From UBA2982 sp040081395 (GTDB lineage Bacteria; Gemmatimonadota; Gemmatimonadetes; Longimicrobiales; Gaopeijiaceae), in the NCBI GenBank assembly GCA_040081395.1, contig JBEBGN010000037.1, positions 1 to 23,553 on the forward strand: a DNA stretch of 23,553 bases. The letters are read 5' to 3'. Below the pieces are notes generated by a model. It ran no database searches. It was not told the origin of the DNA and saw nothing but the letters and a program-made list of their open reading frames with translations. A program made the position numbers and the translations under genes. Shown here piece after piece: positions 14,775 through 21,217 of this stretch. The number at the start of each line of letters is the position of its first letter. Position 1 is the stretch's first letter.

Positions 14775-15869
14775 ATGCCGACCACACGGATGATTCGCCT
14801 CAGTTCACTCGCGGTTCTCGGCCTCTTCGCGGCCGCCTGCGAGTCCTCGACGGGACCCGTCATCGATCTCGACTTCGCGGCAGCCTCCGCCGACTACGAG
14901 GTCGTCGACTCGATCTTCGCGACGCCGGCCTGGTCGGGCTTCCAAGCGCTGGGAACGCGCACTCCGTTCGGCGTCTCGCCCGCGGCACTCGAGGCAGTCT
15001 CGAGCCTCGACGGCGCCGCGCGCGGGAATGGCAGGTCCTTCGCGCTCCAACTCGCGCGGCGGATGCACGACGCGGTCCTGTCGGGTGGTCGTCCGGCCAT
15101 GACGCCCATCATCTCGAATACACACCGCGGCGAGACCTTCGTGTACGTTCCGGCGCTCGACGAGTATGCCGTCGACTCGACGCGGACGGGTGCCCCTGCC
15201 ACCGGCGTCCGCTTCGTGGTCTATGAGGTCGACTCGGCCGGTATCCCCATCGTCACTGAAGAGATCGGCTATGCCGACCTGATCGATGAAGGGGACACGA
15301 GCGCCGAGGATGTGGCCCTCCGGCTCGTGGTTGTGGCCAACTCGGTCACCGTGCTCGACTACGCGACGACCCTCGATCTGGGACTCGTCCAGGGAACACT
15401 CACGGTCGACGGCTTCGTCCAGGGAGCGAATGGAGTGCGGCTCGACTTCGCGATCGAGGCCGTCGGCACGCACTTCGTGAACTACTCGACGCTCGACCTG
15501 AACTTCGATCTCGCGGTGGACGCGCGCGACTTCTCGATCACCGGCGAGGTGGTCGGCGTCCGCGAAGGGGTCGAGGGGGAGGGTGACGTGGACCTCACCG
15601 TGCAGCACCGGAGTCACTCCGTGCGGCTCGACGTGAACGGATCGGCGGGGATCTTGGACGGCTCGGTCTTCGTCGACGGACAGCTGTTCGCCACCATCGA
15701 CGGGCCCGCCGCCACTCCCACCATCCTGTCGGCCGACGGGGATGCACTGACCACCGCAGAGGTGCTGGTGCTTCACCACATCGTCGACGTCGTCGAGGAC
15801 ATCTTCGACTTCCTGGAGGATCTGGTGGACCCGGTCGACGAGATCGTGATCCTGGGGGTCATCCTCTAG
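14775..15869 (+). CDS. Putative lipoprotein of unknown function
   Basis: This 364-aa protein begins with a lipoprotein signal peptide: Arg-containing N-region, hydrophobic core SSLAVLGLFAAAC, lipobox AAAC with Cys22, followed by ESSTG. It is thus probably attached to the outer membrane or periplasmic face. I do not recognise a domain. The mature part is acidic, rich in Asp, Val and Thr, and beta-strand-like from about residue 180 onward (repeated LDLGLVQGTLTVDG, LDLNFDLAVDARDF, VDLTVQHRSHSV patterns). The C-terminus is a strongly acidic helix-like tail (VVEDIFDFLEDLVDPVDE). The strong Shine-Dalgarno supports the start. A very stable hairpin 28 nt after the stop separates it from the next gene. 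It is divergent from the NlpC/P60-like gene. Confidence 0.78.
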   Translation: MPTTRMIRLSSLAVLGLFAAACESSTGPVIDLDFAAASADYEVVDSIFATPAWSGFQALGTRTPFGVSPAALEAVSSLDGAARGNGRSFALQLARRMHDAVLSGGRPAMTPIISNTHRGETFVYVPALDEYAVDSTRTGAPATGVRFVVYEVDSAGIPIVTEEIGYADLIDEGDTSAEDVALRLVVVANSVTVLDYATTLDLGLVQGTLTVDGFVQGANGVRLDFAIEAVGTHFVNYSTLDLNFDLAVDARDFSITGEVVGVREGVEGEGDVDLTVQHRSHSVRLDVNGSAGILDGSVFVDGQLFATIDGPAATPTILSADGDALTTAEVLVLHHIVDVVEDIFDFLEDLVDPVDEIVILGVIL

Positions 15870-15896
15870 CTGTAGCGCGCGAGATCCTTGGTTCCC

Positions 15897-15948
15897 GGTC
15901 CGCCGTCCCCCCATCTTGCGGCAGTCAGCAAGGGGGGGGCGGCGGACC
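15897..15948 (+). terminator. Very strong hairpin (terminator or mRNA-stability element)
   Basis: A 16-nt left arm (15897-15912, GGTCCGCCGTCCCCCC) pairs with 15933-15948, with a single G.U wobble. An inner 5-bp stem CTTGC/GCAAG (15915-15919 with 15928-15932) closes an 8-nt loop, leaving a 2-nt bulge. The structure lies 28 nt after the lipoprotein stop and 60 nt before the next gene. No T-tract follows on the plus strand, so it is not a canonical intrinsic terminator. It may block 3' exonucleases or act bidirectionally. Confidence 0.6.
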
Positions 15949-16008
15949 GGATCGCCGTACCCTCCTTGGTAGTCCAACCGCTGGTCCCAACACCATCCGA
16001 GACGACCC

Positions 16009-16629
16009 ATGCGCCGCACGCTCGCACGCACCACCGCCCTCTTCACCACCGCAATTGCCACCTCGATGGCCTGGTCGACGGCGGTCGCCGCGCAGGAGTC
16101 CACGACGCGTGGATTCGTCGTCGGTGCTCACTTCGGGGGCGCCAGCCTCGAAGTGGAAGACGGTGAACGCCGCGAAGCGGGTGGCGGCGGACTGATCTTC
16201 GGCTACGGTCTCAACCGCAACTTCCAGATCTTCCTCCAGCTCGACGGCTCCGAGTTCGACGTCCAGAACACCGACGTGGATGGCACGTGGACGATGGGCC
16301 ACGTCGACCTGGGCCTCCGGTATCACTTCGCGAACTCCCTGCGCAGCTGGGTACCGTACGTGCAGGGCGCGTTCACGGCTCGGGGCGTCGGCGTCGACAA
16401 CGCCGTGGTCCAGGGGAACCCCGCCACCGACGTGGGCTTCTTCGGCGGCGCCTTCACGGTCGGCGGCGGCATCATGTTCTACTTCAACGAGACCTTCGCG
16501 GCCGACATCCAGCTCCTGTTGAGCGGCGGTCAGTTCACCGAGATCAAGGTGAACAACGTGACCGTGAACGGACTCGAGGTCGACGCGCAGTCTTCACGCC
16601 TGAACATCGGTGTGGCCTGGTGGCCCTGA
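16009..16629 (+). CDS. Outer-membrane beta-barrel protein
   Basis: The 206-aa product has a clear signal peptide (residues 1-28, ending STAVAA before QES). The mature 178 residues are alternating amphipathic strands separated by Gly/Asn/Asp turns, such as GFVVGAHFGGASLEVE, LIFGYGLNRNFQIFLQLDG and VDLGLRYHF. The protein ends in LNIGVAWWP, an aromatic terminus resembling outer-membrane assembly signals. The length fits an eight-stranded OmpW/OmpX-like barrel. Function is not determinable; such proteins act as small porins, adhesins or envelope stabilisers. It converges on the Spy/CpxP-like gene with a 13-nt gap. No strong Shine-Dalgarno precedes the ATG; a large hairpin lies 60 nt upstream. Confidence 0.85.
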   Translation: MRRTLARTTALFTTAIATSMAWSTAVAAQESTTRGFVVGAHFGGASLEVEDGERREAGGGGLIFGYGLNRNFQIFLQLDGSEFDVQNTDVDGTWTMGHVDLGLRYHFANSLRSWVPYVQGAFTARGVGVDNAVVQGNPATDVGFFGGAFTVGGGIMFYFNETFAADIQLLLSGGQFTEIKVNNVTVNGLEVDAQSSRLNIGVAWWP

Positions 16630-16642
16630 TCGCCTGAGGGAG

Positions 16643-17095
16643 CTAGGCGCCCGGCGCACTGCGTAGCCGTTCGAGCGTGGCCTGCTGCTCGGCAGTGAGC
16701 AGGTTCTTGATGCGCGCGAGCATCTCCAGGTGCGCCTGCTTGATCGACTTCTCCGTTTCGAGCACACCGTCGAGTTGATCCATCGCTCGGTCGAGATCGA
16801 TGCGCGTGGCCGACATCAACTCGGTCAGCTGCTGCATCTCGTCGAGCAGCTCCCACTGGAGCCGCACCACGCGCCCCTGCAGCTCCCCGATCATCTGGCT
16901 GATCGCGTCACGCTGCGCGTCGGTGAGGCCGATAGCGCGCCGATGCTGCATGATCAGCTCGGGAGGGAAGAGCGCTGCGAAGAGCGGGTCTTCCTGGAGC
17001 GAAGGAGCCGCCGGTTGCTGCTGGGCGAACACCGGCGTCCCGGCAGCGAGGCCCACGCCAACGGCGAAGGTCAGCGCGAGGGCGAAGCGGTTCAT
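16643..17095 (-). CDS. Spy/CpxP-like periplasmic protein
   Basis: This 150-aa protein has a signal peptide (1-24, cleavage after PVFA) followed by an almost wholly helical mature chain. Two LTxxQ-type motifs, LTDAQ (57-61) and LTAEQ (133-137), mark the Spy/CpxP/ZraP superfamily, whose members are periplasmic chaperones or metal-responsive stress proteins. The amphipathic helices between them (SQMIGELQGRVVRLQWELL, SIKQAHLEMLARIKNLL) would form the cradle-like dimer. The start at 17095 overlaps the stop of the membrane-protein gene by 4 nt (ATGA), so it is translationally coupled to the sigma/anti-sigma unit. This suggests that it is a target, sensor or modulator of that regulatory system. No cysteines or His-rich metal site are seen. 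Confidence 0.82.
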   Translation of the reverse strand: MNRFALALTFAVGVGLAAGTPVFAQQQPAAPSLQEDPLFAALFPPELIMQHRRAIGLTDAQRDAISQMIGELQGRVVRLQWELLDEMQQLTELMSATRIDLDRAMDQLDGVLETEKSIKQAHLEMLARIKNLLTAEQQATLERLRSAPGA

Positions 17096-17559
17096 GCGTC
17101 CTCTCGGGGTCCGGAAGTGGGCTCAGGCGGCGGTGGTTGGCTCGGATCGAGAGTAGTCATGCCGGCGCCGATCGTGGGCACCGAGCGGACCAGCTCGATC
17201 CCCGGCACTTCGAGCAGAGCGGAGGTCGGCGAGCGCCAGGCACTCGCGGACACATCGGTCGCGTAGGCGGCGACCAAGCGCTCGAACTGCTCGTCCGCGC
17301 TCGGGCCCCGTTCGACCAGCAGGAGCCCCGCCACGGTCGCGGCGAGCGCGGCTGACCCCCAGGCACTCACCAGTACCCAACGGCGGTTCGAGCGCACAGC
17401 GCCACCGGCGACGATCTCGAGGGTGGGCCGCTCGGCCGCCGACGCCTCGGCGCGCGCGAGCATCACGCCGAACTCGGGCACGCGGCCGGGTTGCTCGGTG
17501 GTGGCGCGGAGCCCCTGGAAGCGCTCCTTCAGCTCATCGTCGATCCGTGACTCGTTCAT
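17092..17559 (-). CDS. Single-span membrane protein, putative anti-sigma factor
   Basis: The 155-aa product has a short cytoplasmic N-terminal domain (about residues 1-60), one transmembrane helix (about 61-82, WVLVSAWGSAALAATVAGLLLV) and a periplasmic region ending in a proline-rich tail (PSQPPPPEPTSGP). This topology and the position, directly after an ECF sigma gene with a 4-nt ATGA overlap, are typical of ECF anti-sigma factors. The zinc-binding HxxxCxxC signature of the ZAS class is absent, as there are no cysteines at all, so it would be a non-zinc type if it is an anti-sigma factor. It overlaps the downstream Spy/CpxP-like gene by 4 nt as well. The assignment rests on context more than on sequence. 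Confidence 0.72.
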   Translation of the reverse strand: MNESRIDDELKERFQGLRATTEQPGRVPEFGVMLARAEASAAERPTLEIVAGGAVRSNRRWVLVSAWGSAALAATVAGLLLVERGPSADEQFERLVAAYATDVSASAWRSPTSALLEVPGIELVRSVPTIGAGMTTLDPSQPPPPEPTSGPREDA

Positions 17560-18095
17560 GCCGATCCTCCGCCCTCGTTCTCCGCGGCGAGGAGCCCCCG
17601 CAGGCGCTTCTTTCCGCGCTCATAATGCACACGGGCCGAACCGAGGGACACCTCCATCACCTCGGCCGCCTCGCGAATCGTCAGGTCCTGATAGAACACC
17701 AGATGGAGCACCTCGCGCTGCCGATCCGGAAGCTCCGCCAGGGCCCCGAGCAGCGCCCGGCTGCGTTCCGATCGCTCGGCTGACGCGTCGGCGCTCTCGG
17801 CCTCCGCGGCCGGAGATTCGACCGCGAGTCGCTCTGCGCGCCGTTCGTGCGAGCGAGCTCGGCGCGCGTGCTCCCAGGCGGTCTGTCGGATGACCCCGAA
17901 CAGCCACGTGCGGAACGCCGACCGGCCCCCGAAACGGGCCCTTCCGGAGATCACCTTCATGTACGTGGTCTGCAACACGTCCTCGGCGTCGGCGTCGTTC
18001 CATCCGCAGCAGCTCGAGGCCCAGCCGAAGCTGGCCTGGTGGAGCCGCTCGAGCTCGGCCTCCAGCTCTCGCCTGGTGAGCCCGGATGGGTCCAT
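17556..18095 (-). CDS. ECF-type RNA polymerase sigma factor
   Basis: The 179-aa protein has the two-domain layout of extracytoplasmic-function sigma factors. Region 2 spans about residues 15-85 with DAEDVLQTTYMKV (36-48) for core binding and FRTWLFGVIRQTAWEHARR (61-79) for -10 recognition. Region 4 spans about 115-170 with LPDRQREVLHLVF, the helix-turn-helix LTIREAAEVMEVSLGSARVHYERG, and KKRLRGLL. A variable acidic, Ala/Ser/Glu-rich linker (about 92-112) joins them. The start at 18095 is the ATG before TRRELEAELERL. It is the first gene of a coupled trio with the membrane protein and the Spy/CpxP-like protein. I found no convincing AAC/CGT-type autoregulatory promoter in the 74-nt gap upstream. 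Confidence 0.93.
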   Translation of the reverse strand: MDPSGLTRRELEAELERLHQASFGWASSCCGWNDADAEDVLQTTYMKVISGRARFGGRSAFRTWLFGVIRQTAWEHARRARSHERRAERLAVESPAAEAESADASAERSERSRALLGALAELPDRQREVLHLVFYQDLTIREAAEVMEVSLGSARVHYERGKKRLRGLLAAENEGGGSA

Positions 18096-18138
18096 GCGGA
18101 GGTGGCTGTCAGCCCTGCTCGTGAATGAGTGACCGGGG

Positions 18139-18167
18139 CCCCGACGCTATATGACTCGTGGTCGGGG
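18139..18167 (-). terminator. Hairpin downstream of the PHP-like gene
   Basis: CCCCGAC (18139-18145), a 15-nt loop and GTCGGGG (18161-18167) form a perfect 7-bp stem starting 3 nt beyond the stop of the leftward PHP-like gene. There is no T-tract, so this is a weak terminator candidate. It lies in the 74-nt gap between that gene and the sigma gene and may reduce readthrough into it. Confidence 0.35.
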
Positions 18168-18169
18168 AC

Positions 18170-20407
18170 CTAGGGGGCGCCCAGCCGGATGGGCATGCTC
18201 ATGGCCCCGTTCCCGGCCGAGTCCCAAGCGGCGAAGCGAACCCAGGCCTGCCCCGTCGCATCGAACGGGACGGTGAAGGTCTGGCGGCCGAACGCCGGCA
18301 GATCGGTCGCGGACATGGTCCGGGTGGTGGTATTCACACCGTCCCCGTACACCACCTCCACGAACTCGAGCGGGAAGGTCCACTGCACGTCGGCGACCAC
18401 GCGCATGTCGCGCCCGCTCCCCTCGTAGCGGACGGAGGGGATGAGAACCTCGCCGGAGGTGACGAAGTAGTCGCCGCGGTCGAGCGCGTCGACGATCGGC
18501 GCGTAGTTCCCCGGCTCGGGCAGCGCGTCCATGCGCAGATACGTGACGGGACCATTGGCGTAGATGTCGTCACCCGGCTGCTTGGCGTACGTCTCCGTAA
18601 TGGACAGCAGGCCTTTGGGCCGCAGTCCCGAGAGCGCGATCCAGTTGTTCATGTCGTCCAGCAGCGGGATCACACGCTTGTCGGAGAGCCGCACCTCCGA
18701 GAGGTCCGAGCCCATCCCCCATCGCCACCCCACCCCGCGGTACCAGTCGGAGAGGAACTGCGGCGACTCACGAATCGCATCGGGATATCCCGTGGATCCC
18801 TTGGTGCGCGGGTGGGGCATGAAGACGAGCATGTCTTCGGCCTCGATCATCGCGGTCATGTCCTCCGCGCTGCCGATGTTGTAGACGCGGCCGTACTCGG
18901 CGTGCTGCGTCACGAGCGGCACTCCCGGCTCGCGGCCGTCGACGTAGTAGACAGGGTGCGAAAAGAGCAGGTCCCAGTGGCCGCCGAGCAGGTTGGAGTT
19001 CTCCATCTGCGGCATGACCATGAAGGTCTCGTCCGAGTGCCGCTCGGCCCCCTCGAAGAGCCAGTGCAACTCCTCGAGCTGCGTGGCCTCCCGCGGCCGA
19101 TCGACCGGCCCGGCGATGTCGATGCCGGCGGCGCGGAGCACCTCGAAGTCGGTGAGTCGCGAGTCGAGGCTCCCCGTCTCGAGCAGCGAGCGACCCACAT
19201 CGGTGTGGTAGTGGCTGCCCATCACCTGGTAGCCATCGAGCGGCCGGTACACGTCGCCGTTCGTGTACGTCAGCGCACCCTCGAACGCACGCCCCGCATC
19301 CCCCAGCGTCGGATAGAAGTAGGCGGCCATGTGCTGTTCCGTGCCCGGAGGCGCGGAGTAGAGCGACCAGTTCGCGCGATACTGCGGCACGACCTCCTGC
19401 TCGCCTTGGCGAACGCCGAAGCTGAACGAGTCGGGGCCGTCTTTCCGGTACCAGTTGTATCCCACGTTGATCTCGACCTCACGCGCCCAAAAGAACGTGT
19501 GCGGCGGCGGGAAGGCTGCGATCGCGCCGCCGCGCGTCTCGGCCACCACGATGCGGTTGGCGGCGCGCAGCGGGACCGGGTCGGCGTTGACCGGGCCACG
19601 CAGCGAGTACGACTGCGCCTGCGAGGCGATGTCCCGCCAGTGCACCGCACCCCCTTCACCCGCATCGAGCCCGGTCAGCCCCACGTCGTACTTGTAGGCG
19701 ACGGAGGGGCGCGTGGTCGAGGCGACCGCTTCGACCCGAACGAGGCTCGTTCCCTCGTACACACTCAGCACCAAGTCCCCTGTGAACGACCCGAGCGTGA
19801 GACCATCGAACGTGACCCGCATGCGACGCCCGTCGGTCACCAGCGCGCACCCCGCGGTGCGGAAGGTCGCCACGCCGCGTCGGATCTCGTCCGCCGACCG
19901 CGGCAGCCCCGGCTGTCCGGCCACGCCGGCTGCGGGAGGAGGGTTGCCCCCCCCGACCTCGGTGCTCAGATCGAGCGGGGCATCCCAGAACACGTCCCAC
20001 TTGTAGCGGTCCACCACCGATTGCGTGAGGTCGACATTGAGCTGACGGAGCGGGGCGAGCTGCTGGTTGCTGATGCGGCGCAACCCCTCGACGATGCGGA
20101 ACTCGAAGCCCAGGTCTTCACCGACCGTAACCCAGGTGGCGCTTCCCCGCGCTTGCAGCGCCAGCTCGTCGACCAAGGGCGTACCGTTCCGAACCGCGAG
20201 CCTCAGGCTCACACGCTCACCGGCGCTGCCCGCCCACTCGAGCGCGAGCACGCCGTCGGAGAGCCGCGCATTCGCGTCCGGGCGACGCACGTAGGCGGAC
20301 AGGTCGCAGGTGAGCGCCGACGACTGGGCGCGCAGCGCGGGCGCCGCCCCTGCGAGGGCAACCATGGGCACGGCGAAAAGCAGGGTGCGGAGGCACGAAG
20401 GGGGCAT
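18170..20407 (-). CDS. Secreted PHP-like (CehA/McbA-type) metallohydrolase
   Basis: The product is 745 aa with a signal peptide (about residues 1-27, ending APALRAQ). Residues about 30-385 are beta-rich and unassigned. The catalytic-looking part, about 390-600, carries a PHP-type metal-ligand series: H399-x-H401 (MGSHYHTD), E469 (PQMENSNL), H484 (LFSHPVYY), H532 (VFMPHPRTKG) and D568 (GMGSDLSEV). The remaining C-terminus looks like a beta-sandwich. PHP enzymes hydrolyse phosphoesters, and CehA/McbA members cleave carbamates or amides; the substrate is unknown. I chose the ATG at 20407 because GAGGA lies 7 nt upstream (complement of 20415-20419), a TACAAT -10 is further up, and the signal peptide follows at once. 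The open frame continues to 20494, which looks non-coding. Confidence 0.72.
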   Translation of the reverse strand: MPPSCLRTLLFAVPMVALAGAAPALRAQSSALTCDLSAYVRRPDANARLSDGVLALEWAGSAGERVSLRLAVRNGTPLVDELALQARGSATWVTVGEDLGFEFRIVEGLRRISNQQLAPLRQLNVDLTQSVVDRYKWDVFWDAPLDLSTEVGGGNPPPAAGVAGQPGLPRSADEIRRGVATFRTAGCALVTDGRRMRVTFDGLTLGSFTGDLVLSVYEGTSLVRVEAVASTTRPSVAYKYDVGLTGLDAGEGGAVHWRDIASQAQSYSLRGPVNADPVPLRAANRIVVAETRGGAIAAFPPPHTFFWAREVEINVGYNWYRKDGPDSFSFGVRQGEQEVVPQYRANWSLYSAPPGTEQHMAAYFYPTLGDAGRAFEGALTYTNGDVYRPLDGYQVMGSHYHTDVGRSLLETGSLDSRLTDFEVLRAAGIDIAGPVDRPREATQLEELHWLFEGAERHSDETFMVMPQMENSNLLGGHWDLLFSHPVYYVDGREPGVPLVTQHAEYGRVYNIGSAEDMTAMIEAEDMLVFMPHPRTKGSTGYPDAIRESPQFLSDWYRGVGWRWGMGSDLSEVRLSDKRVIPLLDDMNNWIALSGLRPKGLLSITETYAKQPGDDIYANGPVTYLRMDALPEPGNYAPIVDALDRGDYFVTSGEVLIPSVRYEGSGRDMRVVADVQWTFPLEFVEVVYGDGVNTTTRTMSATDLPAFGRQTFTVPFDATGQAWVRFAAWDSAGNGAMSMPIRLGAP

Positions 20408-20449
20408 GAATCGGTCCTCGGAGCGGCGATCGGTAGGAACTGGGGGAAG

Positions 20450-20455
20450 ATTGTA
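20450..20455 (-). promoter_or_regulatory. -10 element upstream of the PHP-like gene
   Basis: TACAAT (complement of 20450-20455) is a near-consensus -10 in GC-rich DNA, about 43 nt before the ATG at 20407. No good -35 is seen at 16-18 nt. A GAGGA Shine-Dalgarno (complement of 20415-20419) lies between it and the start. Confidence 0.4.
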
Positions 20456-20547
20456 CCGAGGACGTCCCACTTCGCCATCCCAGAGCCCAACCACCGGAGC
20501 GACCTTCGCTCCACTAGCTGAGCGGCTGGCGTCGGCAACCTGACCAG

Positions 20548-20559
20548 ACTAAGCTTAGT
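20548..20559 (+). promoter_or_regulatory. Operator-like palindrome of TA module 3
   Basis: ACTAAGCTTAGT is a perfect 12-bp palindrome ending 2 nt before the antitoxin ATG at 20562. There is no Shine-Dalgarno between them. It is AT-rich relative to its surroundings and is a likely site for autorepression by the Phd/YefM-type antitoxin; this role is inferred. Confidence 0.55.
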
Positions 20560-20561
20560 TT

Positions 20562-20837
20562 ATGAAGACCGTGAACATGCATGAAGCCAAAACGCACCTC
20601 TCTCGCCTGGTCGAAGAGGCCCTGCGGGGTGAAGAGATCGTCATCGCCCGGGCCGGTCGCCCGATCGTACGGCTGGTGCCGGTGAGCGCCGTCCAAGGGC
20701 TCAGGCCCTCAGGGGCGTTGCGTGGCCAGGTGCACGAATCCGCCGACTGCTGGGCACCCGAACCGGAGCTCGAGGCACTCTTCTACGGAGGGGAGTTGGA
20801 GCCCCCAGAGCGCGCCGGAGGAGCGGAGCGGAAGTGA
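20562..20837 (+). CDS. Phd/YefM-type antitoxin
   Basis: This 91-aa protein begins MKTVNMHEAKTHLSRLVEEAL and continues RGEEIVIARAGRPIVRLVPV, the classic Phd/YefM N-terminal DNA-binding and dimerisation domain. The tail from about residue 45 (including GALRGQVHESADCW and PELEALFYGGELEPP) matches the toxin-wrapping C-terminus common in antitoxins paired with RDPFDR-type PIN toxins. The start at 20562 directly follows a perfect palindrome. The stop overlaps the toxin GTG by 4 nt (20834-20837). It is divergent from the PHP-like gene, 154 nt away. Confidence 0.9.
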   Translation: MKTVNMHEAKTHLSRLVEEALRGEEIVIARAGRPIVRLVPVSAVQGLRPSGALRGQVHESADCWAPEPELEALFYGGELEPPERAGGAERK

Positions 20838-21211
20838 ACACGCTCCTCGACTCGCACACACTCATCTGGTTTCTGCACGAGCCCGAGCGGCTGGCCGCGG
20901 AAGCACTGCGTACGCTGCGCGACCCGGCGCGCGCGGTTTACTTCAGCGCGGCCTCCGTCTGGGAGCTCGAGCTGAAGGCGGCACGCGGCAAACTCACGCT
21001 CCCCGAAGGGTGGGTGCAGTCGGCGCGCGACAGCGGGTTCGTCGAACTCGCGGTGAGTGCCAGCCACGCGCACGCGAGCGCCCACCTCCCGTGGCACCAC
21101 CGCGATCCCTTCGATCGCATATTGGTGGCTCAGGCCCTCGAGCACGGACTGCGCGTGGCCACCCGAGACCCGCTACTCAGCGAGTACGAGGCTCCGATTC
21201 TCCCGGTGTAG
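20834..21211 (+). CDS. vapC: PIN-domain VapC-type toxin ribonuclease
   Basis: The 125-aa product is a PIN-domain nuclease with an intact acidic set: Asp6 (NTLLDSHTLIWF), Glu44 (SAASVWELELKAARGKL), Asp91 and Asp94 (HHRDPFDRILVAQAL) and Asp112 (ATRDPLLSEY). It starts with a GTG at 20834 that overlaps the antitoxin stop by 4 nt. This family degrades RNA to halt translation when the labile antitoxin is lost. The gene ends 6 nt before the convergent stop of the MetA-type gene, leaving no room for a terminator. It belongs to the same subtype as module 2 (RDPFDR) but shares little beyond the motifs, so the two are not recent copies. Confidence 0.92.
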   Translation: MNTLLDSHTLIWFLHEPERLAAEALRTLRDPARAVYFSAASVWELELKAARGKLTLPEGWVQSARDSGFVELAVSASHAHASAHLPWHHRDPFDRILVAQALEHGLRVATRDPLLSEYEAPILPV

Positions 21212-21217
21212 GCCGCC

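Noticed and set aside
14805..16103. 432-aa open frame antisense to the lipoprotein gene
   Set aside because: The sense strand has a lipoprotein signal and Shine-Dalgarno; the antisense frame has no domain and runs through the strong hairpin.
18158..20521. 787-aa open frame on the plus strand opposite the PHP-like gene
   Set aside because: It has Arg/His/Pro-rich composition, no recognisable motif and mirrors a gene with signal peptide and conserved ligands; it is a GC-bias artefact.
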